Source: Verrucomicrobiota bacterium
GTDB taxonomy: Bacteria > Verrucomicrobiota > Verrucomicrobiia > Chthoniobacterales > JAFAMB01
Direction: 5' to 3'
DNA: 54,172 nt
Assembly: GCA_019239825.1 (NCBI GenBank)
Contig: JAFAZK010000154.1
Location: 1 to 54,172, forward strand
A program made the position numbers and the translations under genes. The notes below the pieces were generated by a model. It made no database searches. It had not been told where the DNA came from and saw only the letters and a list, made by a program, of their open reading frames with translations. Within the stretch, counting starts at the first letter, position 1. Each line of letters starts with the position of its first letter. Of this stretch, positions 1 to 8,591 are shown in pieces.

Positions 1-42
1 GAGGTTGGTCCGGGCGAAATAGGGGCGCGTTTCGGCGGTTAG
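1..42 (+). CDS. possible 3' end of a gene cut by the window edge
   Basis: Reading frame 1 is open from the first base and ends at a TAG at 40-42, followed directly by an inverted-repeat element, which is how many genes in this window end. Only 13 residues are visible, so no family can be named and the frame may be open by chance. Confidence 0.2.
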   Translation, partial: EVGPGEIGARFGG

Positions 43-54
43 CGATTCGTGGCA

Positions 55-182
55 AACGCTGGGTGGATCGGATGAATAGGACTTATAGGTCACTCTCGGC
101 TACGAGTGTCGCGATCGTGGTTTAAGGCGACCTATAAGTCATATAGGTCATATAGGTCCTATCCGTGTCATCGCCCAGCGTT
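55..182. repeat. inverted-repeat element, TATAGGTC family
   Basis: The outer arms begin with AACGCTGGG at 55-63 and end with the complementary CCCAGCGTT at 174-182. GACTTATAGGTC at 80-91 pairs exactly with GACCTATAAGTC at 129-140. The distal arm carries extra reiterations of the unit ATATAGGTC and the tail CCTATCCGTG. Relatives occur near 4261, 44904 and 54031. It lies just downstream of the thioesterase stop and contains no convincing gene. Confidence 0.8.
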
Positions 183-216
183 CGATTACGGCAGCACGAG
201 CACGAACCCCCCGCCG

Positions 217-645
217 CTAACTCTTCAGATGCCCGAAATCTGTCTCCCAGTACGGCGGCAGTCGCATCACTTTCATGCCTGGGAGTTTGACCACGACCAA
301 CATTTGCCGGCAATTAATCAATAATTCGTTATCGGTTTCTCGCCGGATCGTGAACGCACACCAGAATCGGGCATGATCGAATTTTTCTAATTCGCCTCGA
401 ACGATCAGCCTATCCCAAAGGCGCGCGGGGCGGCGGTAGTCGATTTCGGTGCGAACAACCACCGGACACTGTTGCAGGTCCATCATTTCCCCAAGCTTCC
501 AACCCAGCTTTTCAGCCAGGAATGACCGATTGGTCTCAATGAATCGCAGGTAAGCAATGTTATGGACCACCCCGCCGGCATCGGTATCAAAAAACATGAC
601 TCGCTCGGTTGTTTCCATCGCGGGAGTGTTGTTCTGCGGATCCAT
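217..645 (-). CDS. acyl-CoA thioesterase, hotdog fold (4HBT/YbgC-like)
   Basis: A 142-residue single-domain hotdog protein, the usual length for 4-hydroxybenzoyl-CoA thioesterase/YbgC-type enzymes that hydrolyse acyl-CoA or acyl-ACP thioesters. The family signature near the N-terminus is visible: FFDTDAGGVVHNIAYLRFIE, with the catalytic-type Asp before the GGVVHN turn. The track frame begins at a TTG (657); the ATG at 645 is chosen, and the ATG at 618, directly before the conserved domain, is also possible. It is monocistronic between two repeat elements. The substrate cannot be told from sequence. Confidence 0.85.
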   Translation of the reverse strand: MDPQNNTPAMETTERVMFFDTDAGGVVHNIAYLRFIETNRSFLAEKLGWKLGEMMDLQQCPVVVRTEIDYRRPARLWDRLIVRGELEKFDHARFWCAFTIRRETDNELLINCRQMLVVVKLPGMKVMRLPPYWETDFGHLKS

Positions 646-683
646 TAGTTTTAGCAAATCAAACTCGGGGCGAGGCTAAGAAA

Positions 684-770
684 GTAATCAGTAATCAGTG
701 TGTCAGTAATCAGTTTCTCCCGCCCGAACAAATATTTTACTGATTACTGACTTACTGATTACTGATTACT
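684..770. repeat. inverted array of TGATTACTG / CAGTAATCA units
   Basis: AGTAATCAGTAATCAGT and a further AGTAATCAGT at 684-714 face ACTGATTACTGA and ACTGATTACTGATTACT at 739-770. The two halves are complementary, so the 87 bp can fold as a hairpin. It fills the gap between the thioesterase start and the DUF255 stop. A single degenerate unit recurs near 33965. Confidence 0.8.
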
Positions 771-782
771 GTGCGCTGTCCC

Positions 783-2906
783 TCACCCCTTGCTGCCACT
801 TCTCCGCAGTCGCTCTACCAGTTCCTCTGCAGTCACGACTGGCAGCTCACAAGCAAAATGCTGGCAAACGTACGCGGCGGCTTTGTCATCGATCAGTCCC
901 ATGCCTTTAAGCGCCGGCACATGCTGGGATAGCCAGGGATCATCCGCATCGGCGCAAAGCACAATTTTGTCTGGTAAAAAGAGCGGGCCAATCGCTCTGA
1001 TCAGCGGTTCGCTATTCTTGTTCCGAGTCGCGATCACCACTTGGACAGGCTCGGCTAACAACCCGCACAATGCCGCCAGCATTTGAGGTACCGCGACTGG
1101 GCTTCGTTCAAGAATGGCAGCGGAACTGGTCATGATACGCTGGGCTGCATCCCGGAACTCCGTCCGGTCAAAAATCCAACCGAGCCGAAGCAAGTTCATC
1201 GCGGCAACGGAGTTGGCCGCCGGCTCGGCCCCATCATGATCGTCTCGTAACCGGAACAAGATATCTGGCGCCCCTTCTTCGGTGCTGAAATAACCACCTT
1301 TCGGATCCGCAAACAAAGCCCCCATTTGCACCTGCAGTTCACCAGCCCAACGCAACCATCGAGTGTCAAAGTCCGCTTCGTACAAGTCCAATAAACTCTG
1401 AATCAGAAAGGTATAATCCTCCGCAAAAGCAAAGATCGAGCTGGGGCCTTCCCGATAACTGCGGAGCAAACGTTTTTGGTAAAGGTGACGCTGGAGGAAG
1501 TCAGCTGCCCGTTGCGCCACTTGTAGGTGTTCGACTTCGCCCAATACCTGATAAGCCTTGGCAAACGCACTGATTGTCATTCCATTCCAGGCTGTGACAA
1601 TCTTATCGTCCAGATGCGGACGCGGACGGCGAGCACGAACCATGAACAATTTTTTCTGGGCTGATGCCAACAGCTGTTCGACAACATCGCCCGATTTACC
1701 CGTGAGCTTGGCTACCAAATCCGGTTCGCTCTGTTTAAAAAGAACATTTTGACGAGCCAACTCACCGTGCGGATCACTCGTACCAGAAACGTTTCCCGCC
1801 TCTTCTACTCCAAAGACCCGCCGAAACACCGTAGCTTCATCTGGCGTCAGGCACGCGTTTATTTCGTCAGCAGTCCAAACATAAAAGGCGCCTTCTCGTT
1901 TGTGATCGGAATCTTCGGCCGGCAAGCTGTCGGCATCTTCTGCCGAATAAAACCCGCCTTCAGGAGAGGTCAGGTCGCGCTTGATGTAACCCAAGGTCTC
2001 ACGCGCGATTTGCGCAAACCAATGGTCCTCAGAGATTTGGAACGCTTCTAAAAAGGCGACTGTCAGCTGGGCCTGATCGTACAGCATCTTTTCGAAGTGC
2101 GGAACATGCCAGCGCGCATCGACAGAGTATCGGTGAAAGCCGCCACCCAGGTGATCGAACATCCCGCCCTTTGCCATCTTTTTCAGGGAGAATAAGGCCA
2201 TCTCGCGGGCCTTATCGGAACCGGTTCGGTACCAATACCGGAACAGAAAATTAAAGACGGCCGGACGGGGAAACTTTGGCGCCGGACTGAATCCACCTTC
2301 GTCCGAATCAAAGCCCTGAGCTAATTGTTGGAAGCCAAGGTCGAGCCAATCTGCGCGCGGAGCAGAGACTCCTTTGCCGTTGGCACTCACCAAATGGGAT
2401 TGAATCGCTTCCGTGAACCGATCGCTTTGCTCGATAATTTTATCGGGTTGTTTAGCCCAGACCTCTGCCAGACGAGTCAGCAAACTACCGAAGCCGGGCC
2501 GGCCATATCGATCGTCCGGAGGATAATAGGTGCCGCCCAAAAAAGGCTGGATGGTTGGCGTCAGAAACACGCTCATCGGCCAACCGCCCGATCCCGTAGT
2601 ACTTTGCACAAAGAGCATGTAGACTCGATCTACGTCAGGCCGTTCTTCGCGGTCGACCTTAATGCTCACAAAGTGCTGGTTCAGGATAGCCGCAATGCTG
2701 GGGTTCTCGAATGATTCGTGCTCCATCACGTGACACCAGTGGCAGGTCGAATATCCGATCGATAAAAAGATCAGTTTGTTCTCGGATCGGGCCTTGGAGA
2801 ACGCTTCTTCCCCCCACGGATACCAATCCACCGGATTGTAAGCGTGCTGCAGCAAATAAGGCGACCTTTCGTGGATGAGCCGATTTGTATGTGGTTCCCC
2901 GCTCAT
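783..2906 (-). CDS. thioredoxin-domain protein, DUF255 / YyaL (SPATA20-like)
   Basis: A 707-residue protein of the YyaL/SPATA20 family: an N-terminal thioredoxin-like DUF255 domain followed by a large alpha/alpha-toroid region resembling N-acylglucosamine 2-epimerases. The hallmark is visible near residues 50-65, [18 protein letters not shown], with a CHWC active-site motif, followed by [11 protein letters not shown] and [11 protein letters not shown]. The toroid region has [14 protein letters not shown] and [13 protein letters not shown]. The cellular role of the family is poorly defined. The open frame extends to 2954 but its first 16 codons lie in the neighbouring repeat; the ATG at 2906 begins [20 protein letters not shown], the normal family N-terminus. 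Confidence 0.93.
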   Translation of the reverse strand: MSGEPHTNRLIHERSPYLLQHAYNPVDWYPWGEEAFSKARSENKLIFLSIGYSTCHWCHVMEHESFENPSIAAILNQHFVSIKVDREERPDVDRVYMLFVQSTTGSGGWPMSVFLTPTIQPFLGGTYYPPDDRYGRPGFGSLLTRLAEVWAKQPDKIIEQSDRFTEAIQSHLVSANGKGVSAPRADWLDLGFQQLAQGFDSDEGGFSPAPKFPRPAVFNFLFRYWYRTGSDKAREMALFSLKKMAKGGMFDHLGGGFHRYSVDARWHVPHFEKMLYDQAQLTVAFLEAFQISEDHWFAQIARETLGYIKRDLTSPEGGFYSAEDADSLPAEDSDHKREGAFYVWTADEINACLTPDEATVFRRVFGVEEAGNVSGTSDPHGELARQNVLFKQSEPDLVAKLTGKSGDVVEQLLASAQKKLFMVRARRPRPHLDDKIVTAWNGMTISAFAKAYQVLGEVEHLQVAQRAADFLQRHLYQKRLLRSYREGPSSIFAFAEDYTFLIQSLLDLYEADFDTRWLRWAGELQVQMGALFADPKGGYFSTEEGAPDILFRLRDDHDGAEPAANSVAAMNLLRLGWIFDRTEFRDAAQRIMTSSAAILERSPVAVPQMLAALCGLLAEPVQVVIATRNKNSEPLIRAIGPLFLPDKIVLCADADDPWLSQHVPALKGMGLIDDKAAAYVCQHFACELPVVTAEELVERLRRSGSKG

Positions 2907-2930
2907 AAGACAGCAAACCACGGTCCTTTG

Positions 2931-2994
2931 GAATAGCCAATAGCCGATAGCCAATAGCCAACTTTTTAGCGTTGAATTGACTATCGGCTATTTC
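2931..2994. repeat. short inverted repeat of AATAGCC words
   Basis: AATAGCCAATAGCCGATAG and neighbouring units at 2932-2959 face CTATCGGCTATT at 2981-2992, giving a 12-13 bp stem. It sits directly upstream of the DUF255 gene start, so it lies in that gene's leader or promoter region. Confidence 0.65.
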
Positions 2995-3073
2995 GAAGGA
3001 GCTTCTAGCGACTTCGGATTGACATTCGGCCTCGGGGCGTAGAGGGTTGGTTACCGTTAGTTTCCCCTTAGTC

Positions 3074-3511
3074 ATGTCATCGGCGGATTTGAATAACGGG
3101 AGCCCAGATTTCCGTCACCCAGAGAAGGCGGATTCGGTCGACGAATTGACTCGAGTCTACGGCGGAATAGCCCCCAGGATTTTCTTTAGCCAATTGGTGC
3201 AGGACTTTCGCCCCATGCGATCGCTGCAACCCGAATTGGAGCGAGCTTCTTTTCTGTACCGCCGGATGCGCGCTTATCGGTTTTCGCTCTGGTTTTGGAG
3301 TGTTATTTCCATCCTTGTACCCACATTGCCACTCCTCTGCCTGATTTCGCCGGCTGATCTAGGTTTAGCCTGGTTCGTTGGCGCGATTTGCGCGGAAGGT
3401 CCGACCGTTTTGGTCTTGTGGAAGGTCCATCACAAATGGATCTATTGCCGCCGCGACTATACCCGCTGGTTGCGCTTGGTACACCGACGCGTCGCAGAGG
3501 AAGAGGCCTGA
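3074..3511 (+). CDS. small membrane protein of unknown function
   Basis: A 145-residue protein that I do not recognise. The N-terminal half is soluble and polar with RIFFSQLVQDFRP and a basic patch; two hydrophobic segments follow around residues 75-95 and 100-120, then a basic C-terminus rich in Arg. It is probably an inner-membrane protein with both termini cytoplasmic, by the positive-inside tendency. The ATG at 3074 is preferred over the upstream start at 3047, whose first residues come from intergenic sequence. It converges with the next gene with only 27 bp between stops. Confidence 0.6.
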   Translation: MSSADLNNGSPDFRHPEKADSVDELTRVYGGIAPRIFFSQLVQDFRPMRSLQPELERASFLYRRMRAYRFSLWFWSVISILVPTLPLLCLISPADLGLAWFVGAICAEGPTVLVLWKVHHKWIYCRRDYTRWLRLVHRRVAEEEA

Positions 3512-3538
3512 GCCGGGCCGAAGAGGGCGATTACCCTT

Positions 3539-4168
3539 CTACCAGGCAAATGTGATTCGTTTGCGGAGCGCTTTTGCGGATTCCAGTTCGTCAATCAAGC
3601 CGATCGCGTAATCCTCTGCCGAAATCTCGCTTTTCCCGTTTGCATCCGTTAGCAACTGATTTTCGCCGCGCCGGTAATGCCCGGTCCGTTGCCCAGGTTG
3701 AATCAACGCCGGTGGACTAATATAGGTCCAATCAAGATCCGTCGTCTTTAGGAACTCGAGCACTTCACCGTGCGCCTTGGCGATGGCCAGCCACTCCTTG
3801 GGAAACTGCGGAGAATCATAGAGCAGCTTTCCTGGCGCCAACTCCAGAGATCCCGCACCGCCGACCACCAATAAACGCCGCACGCCAGCCTTAGTTAAAC
3901 CGGCTGCCAAGGTTTGGTAGGTCTCCACCAGTGTGCTAACGTCCCCTCGCGGTCCCAGGGCGCTGATGACGGCCGCCTGACCAACGACAGCCGCAGCGAC
4001 GTCATCGGCCTTCCCCAGATCCCCTTTGAACACTTCCGCTGGTGGTGATGACAGCTGGATGTCGCGACCCGGGCGCACAAAAACGCTCACCTGGTGCTCT
4101 CGGGAAACCGCTTCGGTATAGATTCTTTGGCCAATAGTACCGGTACCGCCGAAAAGGATGATGTTCAT
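3539..4168 (-). CDS. NAD(P)-binding atypical SDR (NmrA/YwnB-like)
   Basis: A 209-residue Rossmann protein. The N-terminus MNIILFGGTGTIGQRIYTEA carries the GxxGxxG dinucleotide-binding loop, followed by VFVRPGRD, VFKGDLGKAD and AVISALGPRG, all typical of the NAD(P)H-binding NmrA-like or flavin-reductase-like (SDR_a5) group. The C-terminal part has DLDWTYISPPALIQPG and a YxxG-like segment, as in YwnB/YesF proteins. It lacks the classical YxxxK SDR pair, so it is more likely a redox sensor or atypical reductase. Upstream it is separated from the USP gene by a gap carrying a TATAGGTCC-type repeat. Confidence 0.85.
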   Translation of the reverse strand: MNIILFGGTGTIGQRIYTEAVSREHQVSVFVRPGRDIQLSSPPAEVFKGDLGKADDVAAAVVGQAAVISALGPRGDVSTLVETYQTLAAGLTKAGVRRLLVVGGAGSLELAPGKLLYDSPQFPKEWLAIAKAHGEVLEFLKTTDLDWTYISPPALIQPGQRTGHYRRGENQLLTDANGKSEISAEDYAIGLIDELESAKALRKRITFAW

Positions 4169-4260
4169 GGTCAGGCTCGGTTTATGAAAACCGGATCTGC
4201 TATCTGTAACTCTTAAAGTGACAATAGATCACACCAACGGTCAAGCGCTTATCCGCGACC

Positions 4261-4293
4261 CCATAGGTCCTGTACGTCCTATGACCCCCATCC
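4261..4293. repeat. TATAGGTCC-family repeat, short copy
   Basis: CCATAGGTCC, TGTACGTCCTATGA and CCCCCATCC follow in series, matching words of the elements near 55-182 and 44904-44985. This copy has no clear opposing arm and may be degraded. Confidence 0.5.
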
Positions 4294-4339
4294 ATCCTCA
4301 CCCTGGGCGCTATCTATCGCACCTGCCGACAACGGCTTT

Positions 4340-4822
4340 TCACCGCTTAATCGGAAACTGATCCCGGTTCATCGGCCGGACCAGGAATACTGGGCATGGC
4401 GCATGATCCAGCACGAATCGGGCAACGTGCCCAACCGATTTCGGACCGATCTTATGTTTGTCCCGGTACTCAGCTCGCGGACAAATGACGATCAGGTCAG
4501 CTTTCCATTCCGCTGCCGCATTGACAATTTCTCGCTCCGGTCGACCCTCGCGTTGCAAAGTCTCCGCTCCGGACAGGTGGCGTAACCCTTCATCAATGAT
4601 TTCCTGAGCCGAGCCTTGTTCTACTTCCACCATTTCATGTTCGCGAGCGGGCGGAGGAAAAGGCGGTCGAAAATGCCGTTCCCGGGCATGCTCAATCTCG
4701 TGATGCGGTCCCTTATCAATGACGTAAATAAGCCCCAGCGTCAGCGCCTCAGGTGAGAGCAAAGCCGTCGCTCTGGTGATGGGTTCGACGTTGGTTCCGT
4801 CGAGGCAACACAGTACGCGCAT
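4340..4822 (-). CDS. universal stress protein, UspA family
   Basis: A 160-residue single Usp domain: MRVLCCLDGT at the N-terminus and an APCPVFLVRP strand at the C-terminus are typical. The usual GxxGxxxxxxxxxGS nucleotide loop is represented by a modified GPKSVGHVARFVLDHAPCPV, so ATP binding is uncertain. The open frame reaches 4969 but overlaps the end of the permease; the ATG at 4822 gives a normal N-terminus and lies 23 bp after the permease stop. It is the last gene of a probable three-gene minus-strand operon with an MFS transporter and the permease. Confidence 0.88.
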   Translation of the reverse strand: MRVLCCLDGTNVEPITRATALLSPEALTLGLIYVIDKGPHHEIEHARERHFRPPFPPPAREHEMVEVEQGSAQEIIDEGLRHLSGAETLQREGRPEREIVNAAAEWKADLIVICPRAEYRDKHKIGPKSVGHVARFVLDHAPCPVFLVRPMNRDQFPIKR

Positions 4823-4845
4823 GGCTTTGCTCCTTTTATCTTCTG

Positions 4846-6153
4846 TTACAGTAGTAACCAGATAGTGAGTGCTCCCGCGAGCAACATAATTGGGGTTACT
4901 ATCACACCAACCTTGAAATAATCGAGACCGGAGACATCGATGCCTTGTCGACGTAAGATCAGCAACCACAAGACGGTCGCCAACGAACCGACGGTGGTCA
5001 GATTGGGCCCGAGGTCACAACCGAATATGGTGGCGGCAATGAACCCATGTTGAACGGCCAGCGGCGCGTGTTGCATGCTGCCCAACGCAGAAGTCATCAC
5101 CACAGCCATAGGAATATTATTGATCAGATTCGTGCCGATAGCGGCGCCGGCCGTCCCCACCATTACCGCTCCAAAAGTGCCACCACCCGAAAGGTCTAAC
5201 AGCCAATGCCCAAACTTGGTGGTGAGCCCGGTATCTTCGATGGAACGGACCACGATCGACATACCGGCGATGAAGCCAAAGATAGACCAGGAGATGCGTT
5301 TGCCGGTCTCCCGCAACGTAGTTCGTTTCCACCCCAGCGCTCCGATCAGCAATAGAAAAGCGCCTCCAACCGCAACCAATGAAAGCGGAAATCGCCCGGC
5401 TGAAGCCAGCACATACGCAATCGCAACACCCACCAAAACCAAATAAGTGTACCGGAAATAGGCGCGATGCTTGATCGTTTCATTGACCGCCGGCAACCGC
5501 TCGGGTTTGAACTGGCCCTGAAGCTCGCGCCGATACAGCAGAAAGAACACCGCGACGTTAATCGCGATAACGATCAGGCTCGGCAGGAGCAGCAAGCGCA
5601 AGAAGGTCAAAAGATCGAGCGGAAAATGGGATAGGATAATGATGTTGATCGGGTTACTGACCGGCAACAAGAACGAGGCGGTGTCAGCAATAAAAGTGCA
5701 GGCAAACAGAAAGGGTAAGACTGGTAAACGCAACTTCGTAACCAGGACATAAACAACCGGGGTCAGGATCAATGCGGTTGCATCGTTGGAAAGGATCATT
5801 GAGATCAAGGTCCCCAACAAGAAAACATTCAGGAACAACAACCAGGCTCGTTGCCGGGCAAACCGCGCCGCCTGAACTGCTAGCCAATCAAAAAGGCCGG
5901 CCGCCTCAGCTAAGGCCGACAAACCCATCATTCCGAGAAAAAAAAGGAAGGTATTCCAATTCCGGCTGAGAGTGAAAAACGCATCAAGCGGGTTGACCAG
6001 ACCTAGTAAAAGAAGGAGTCCAGCACCACCCATCGCAATGATCGCCTCGTTCCAACGGAACGGCCGCATCATGATGCCGATCAAAGTTAATACTCCCACG
6101 AATGACGCAATCAATGTCCTCGTGAGTTCAGGTACCGAGATAAACTGGAACAA
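4846..6153 (-). CDS. ArsB/NhaD-type ion permease (IT superfamily)
   Basis: A 435-residue integral membrane protein with about eleven hydrophobic segments. Two family signatures are present: SNDATALILTPVVYVL near residues 120-135 and the half-repeat counterpart GTNLINNIPMAVVMTSAL near 340-357. These match the ArsB/NhaD/CitM transporter group, which exports arsenite or exchanges Na+/H+ or dicarboxylates. No arsR or arsC is nearby, so arsenite is not assured. The start is TTG at 6153: an AAAGGA ribosome-binding site lies five bases upstream and no ATG occurs before the first membrane segment. It follows the MFS gene by 20 bp. Confidence 0.85.
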   Translation of the reverse strand: MFQFISVPELTRTLIASFVGVLTLIGIMMRPFRWNEAIIAMGGAGLLLLLGLVNPLDAFFTLSRNWNTFLFFLGMMGLSALAEAAGLFDWLAVQAARFARQRAWLLFLNVFLLGTLISMILSNDATALILTPVVYVLVTKLRLPVLPFLFACTFIADTASFLLPVSNPINIIILSHFPLDLLTFLRLLLLPSLIVIAINVAVFFLLYRRELQGQFKPERLPAVNETIKHRAYFRYTYLVLVGVAIAYVLASAGRFPLSLVAVGGAFLLLIGALGWKRTTLRETGKRISWSIFGFIAGMSIVVRSIEDTGLTTKFGHWLLDLSGGGTFGAVMVGTAGAAIGTNLINNIPMAVVMTSALGSMQHAPLAVQHGFIAATIFGCDLGPNLTTVGSLATVLWLLILRRQGIDVSGLDYFKVGVIVTPIMLLAGALTIWLLL

Positions 6154-6173
6154 CCGAATCCTTTCTGATGGAA

Positions 6174-7496
6174 TTAATCGTTCGTGGGAACAGCCACGGT
6201 GCCGGTTGTTCCCGGCAGGTCCGCCACCAGTCCCGTTCGCGGTCCCGTTTCCGGCATCAAAATAGCAAAGAATAGGAGCGCGATGGTGGCGATCGTGGCC
6301 AAAGTAATAAATCCGATGGAGTAACCGAATGCCTGCACTACGAAGCCGGCAACTAAATTACTCATGCTCGCTCCCAATCCAGTGGCCAGGGCGACCAAGC
6401 CTTGCGCTAGATTGAAGCGGCCGGTGCCGCGCATCAAATCGGAAGCGATGATCACAGATATCACTCCAAAGATCCCGGCGGCGACTCCGTCAAGTAGTTG
6501 AATCGCGACAATAGCAACTGGACTATCCGTCAGCGAGAAAAGAATGCCGCGGATCGGAAGTAGGATTAGCGCAATCATAAAGATCTTTCGCCGGCCAATC
6601 CCCGCTCGCAGCGCCCAGCCAGTCCCCGCGGCTACACCGACCATCACCAATTGCGCGGCAATAATACATGCACCTAACGCGCTGACGTCGGCACCAGGGT
6701 GAACCTTAGCCAACACCTGCCCTGCCATGGGTAACATCGCAGCGTTTCCGAAATGAAATAGGATCACGGAGACAAGGAAAATGACCAGATCTTTTCTCCT
6801 GAAAAGGTCCATTAATGCGATCGGTTTAACTTTGAGCTGTTCAGTTTGTTGGGGAGAAGTCCTGTCCTCCGCTTCGCGCTGTCCGCCGCGAGCGATTGCG
6901 TGATCAATCTCTTGCGGTCGAATCAAAGCAACTGCCCAAATGCTGCCCACCGCACAAAAACATACTAGGAAAAAGATCCATTGGTAACCGTATCGTTGGC
7001 CAATGAAGCCGGCTAAGAGCGCAGCGGCAAAATTGCCAGCATGATTGAATCCTTCGTTGCGGCTTACCCTGGCTGGGAATTGATTTGGCCCAACCAAACC
7101 GAGGCTGATTGCCGCGAGGGCAGGTGGAATAATGGCGGACGCAGCACCCAGTAAAGCTTGGGAGACGATCACCAAGAAAAAACGAGGAAAAAGGGCGATC
7201 GAGAGGCAACCGGCAGCCACCGCCAATCCGGAAAATGCGACTAACGCCCGTTTGGCCCGAATGCCATCCACTAACAAACCTGCAGGAATCTGGCAGACCG
7301 CCCCGAACATGGAACTTACTGCCATGGCGATGCCGATATCACCCGCGCCCCAATGTTGGCCCCCTTTGAGATAGACAGAAAGGAAAGGGCCCACTCCATC
7401 GCGGACATCCGCCATCAACAGATTGAGGATATCCAGCCCATACGTGCTCCACCTCGACAATGCGCGGGGGCAGCAATTTTTGTTTGTCGATGTCAT
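6174..7496 (-). CDS. MFS transporter
   Basis: A 440-residue, twelve-segment major facilitator. The N-terminal half has DVRDGVGPFLSVYL, GIAMAVSSMFGAVCQIPAGLLVDGIRAKR (the loop 2-3 motif region) and a central charged loop around residues 200-235 that separates two six-helix halves. The C-terminal half has GDLMRGTGRFN-like and GFITLATIATIALLFF segments. It resembles drug or metabolite exporters more than sugar porters, with no specific substrate visible. The ATG at 7496 starts just ahead of the first helix; the 73 extra codons upstream look non-coding. First gene of the run with the ArsB-like permease and USP. Confidence 0.87.
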   Translation of the reverse strand: MTSTNKNCCPRALSRWSTYGLDILNLLMADVRDGVGPFLSVYLKGGQHWGAGDIGIAMAVSSMFGAVCQIPAGLLVDGIRAKRALVAFSGLAVAAGCLSIALFPRFFLVIVSQALLGAASAIIPPALAAISLGLVGPNQFPARVSRNEGFNHAGNFAAALLAGFIGQRYGYQWIFFLVCFCAVGSIWAVALIRPQEIDHAIARGGQREAEDRTSPQQTEQLKVKPIALMDLFRRKDLVIFLVSVILFHFGNAAMLPMAGQVLAKVHPGADVSALGACIIAAQLVMVGVAAGTGWALRAGIGRRKIFMIALILLPIRGILFSLTDSPVAIVAIQLLDGVAAGIFGVISVIIASDLMRGTGRFNLAQGLVALATGLGASMSNLVAGFVVQAFGYSIGFITLATIATIALLFFAILMPETGPRTGLVADLPGTTGTVAVPTND

Positions 7497-7687
7497 GAGA
7501 AACTTCGACTCCCTATAAACAGAACCTGTGCCAAAACGATCAAAGAGCAGGAACGAGCCAGGAAACGAGCACTGGCGAGCCTGCGCGAACCCCGGCGTAA
7601 CAGAGTGGCTTGCTGCTATTGCACTAACGCGGGTTCCAATGTGTCCGCAATCCAGACAGATCTGTACGGAATCCTGACATAAATCGG

Positions 7688-7721
7688 GCGATTGCGGCTC
7701 CCTGCTCGGGAACACAATCGC
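7688..7721. other. hairpin in the divergent intergenic region
   Basis: GCGATTG at 7688-7694 pairs with CAATCGC at 7715-7721, with an inner CCC/GGG pair; there is no trailing T-run, so it is not a typical terminator. It lies between divergent genes (MFS start at 7496, exported protein start at 7776) and could be a regulatory site for either. Confidence 0.35.
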
Positions 7722-7727
7722 GGAACA

Positions 7728-7743
7728 TTGGCATGAATTATGA
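7728..7743 (+). promoter_or_regulatory. weak sigma54-like promoter candidate
   Basis: TTGGCATGAATTATGA resembles the -24/-12 pattern: GG at 7730-7731, ten bases, then GA instead of the invariant GC at 7742-7743. It lies 33 bp before the exported-protein ATG, and the operon downstream encodes a sigma54 activator. The missing C makes this doubtful. Confidence 0.15.
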
Positions 7744-7775
7744 ACCTCTGATCAAGCGCAGACAGGAACAAAAAA

Positions 7776-8471
7776 ATGAAAATCAAACTTAGTCGGCATC
7801 CAAGATGGACATTCGTCGCTTATGCTTCGGTAGCGATGGTCAGCGCAGGCATTAGCGCTCACTTGAACGCTCAGAGTCCGCAGCCGCCAGCCGTGACGGT
7901 GGACCAACAAAATATCGTTCTCGAGGGAACGGTCGACCTATACCTGATGAATCCTGACGGACAGGTAGACGGAATATTGCTAAACAGTAACACGATCGTC
8001 CGGTTCCCTCCTCATTTGAGTGAACAATTGATCAAAACCGTGAGCCCTCGTGATTCTGTAAAAATTGATGGATTTACCGAATCAACGAATACGATTCATG
8101 CTGGGACGATCACAAATCTGCGTACGGCAGATTCCATCACCGACACGCCGCCGGGTCCCGGAAGATTACCTCCAACGCCAAATCTGAACCGCCAAAGGTT
8201 GTCGGTTAGCGGCACCATTAGATTAGTCACGCATGCGCCTAGGGGTGAACCGGATGGGGTTGTTTTAACCGACGGTACAATTGTTCATTTTCCGCCGCTA
8301 GCCGGCCAAGATTATTCCAACCTCCTGCAACCTGGCCGACCGCTTGCTGCTACCGGTTTTGGTACCGTCAATTCGTACGGCAAAAGCCTTGAGGCTACTA
8401 CTCTGGCCTGCTCGGGCAGCCAGCCACAAACCGTGCCAACGGTTGCGCCTCCACTCCAGGCTAGGCCTTAG
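7776..8471 (+). CDS. exported protein with a duplicated domain, upstream of a two-component system
   Basis: A 231-residue protein with a signal peptide (basic MKIKLSRHPR, hydrophobic stretch, cleavage likely after SAHLNAQ). The mature part holds two copies of one domain: residues about 48-115 (EGTVDLYLMNPDGQVDGIL, IVRFPPHLS) and about 140-205 (SGTIRLVTHAPRGEPDGVVL, IVHFPPLAG). Each reads as a small beta-barrel resembling an OB fold, with a conserved DG-hydrophobic-T/N-V-x-FPP core. No function is established that I can name. AGGA lies eight bases before the ATG. Its position ahead of a sensor kinase and an NtrC-class regulator suggests a periplasmic accessory or target of that system. Confidence 0.75.
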   Translation: MKIKLSRHPRWTFVAYASVAMVSAGISAHLNAQSPQPPAVTVDQQNIVLEGTVDLYLMNPDGQVDGILLNSNTIVRFPPHLSEQLIKTVSPRDSVKIDGFTESTNTIHAGTITNLRTADSITDTPPGPGRLPPTPNLNRQRLSVSGTIRLVTHAPRGEPDGVVLTDGTIVHFPPLAGQDYSNLLQPGRPLAATGFGTVNSYGKSLEATTLACSGSQPQTVPTVAPPLQARP

Positions 8472-8591
8472 CAGAACAAAAGCGGAGCAACCATTACCAA
8501 GAAACCATTCGCCCGTTGCTGGTCGTGCAGTTGGAGACCCAACGAAAATAGAGTGAAACTTTGGGTCAATCATCCAAACTGATGGATTCCG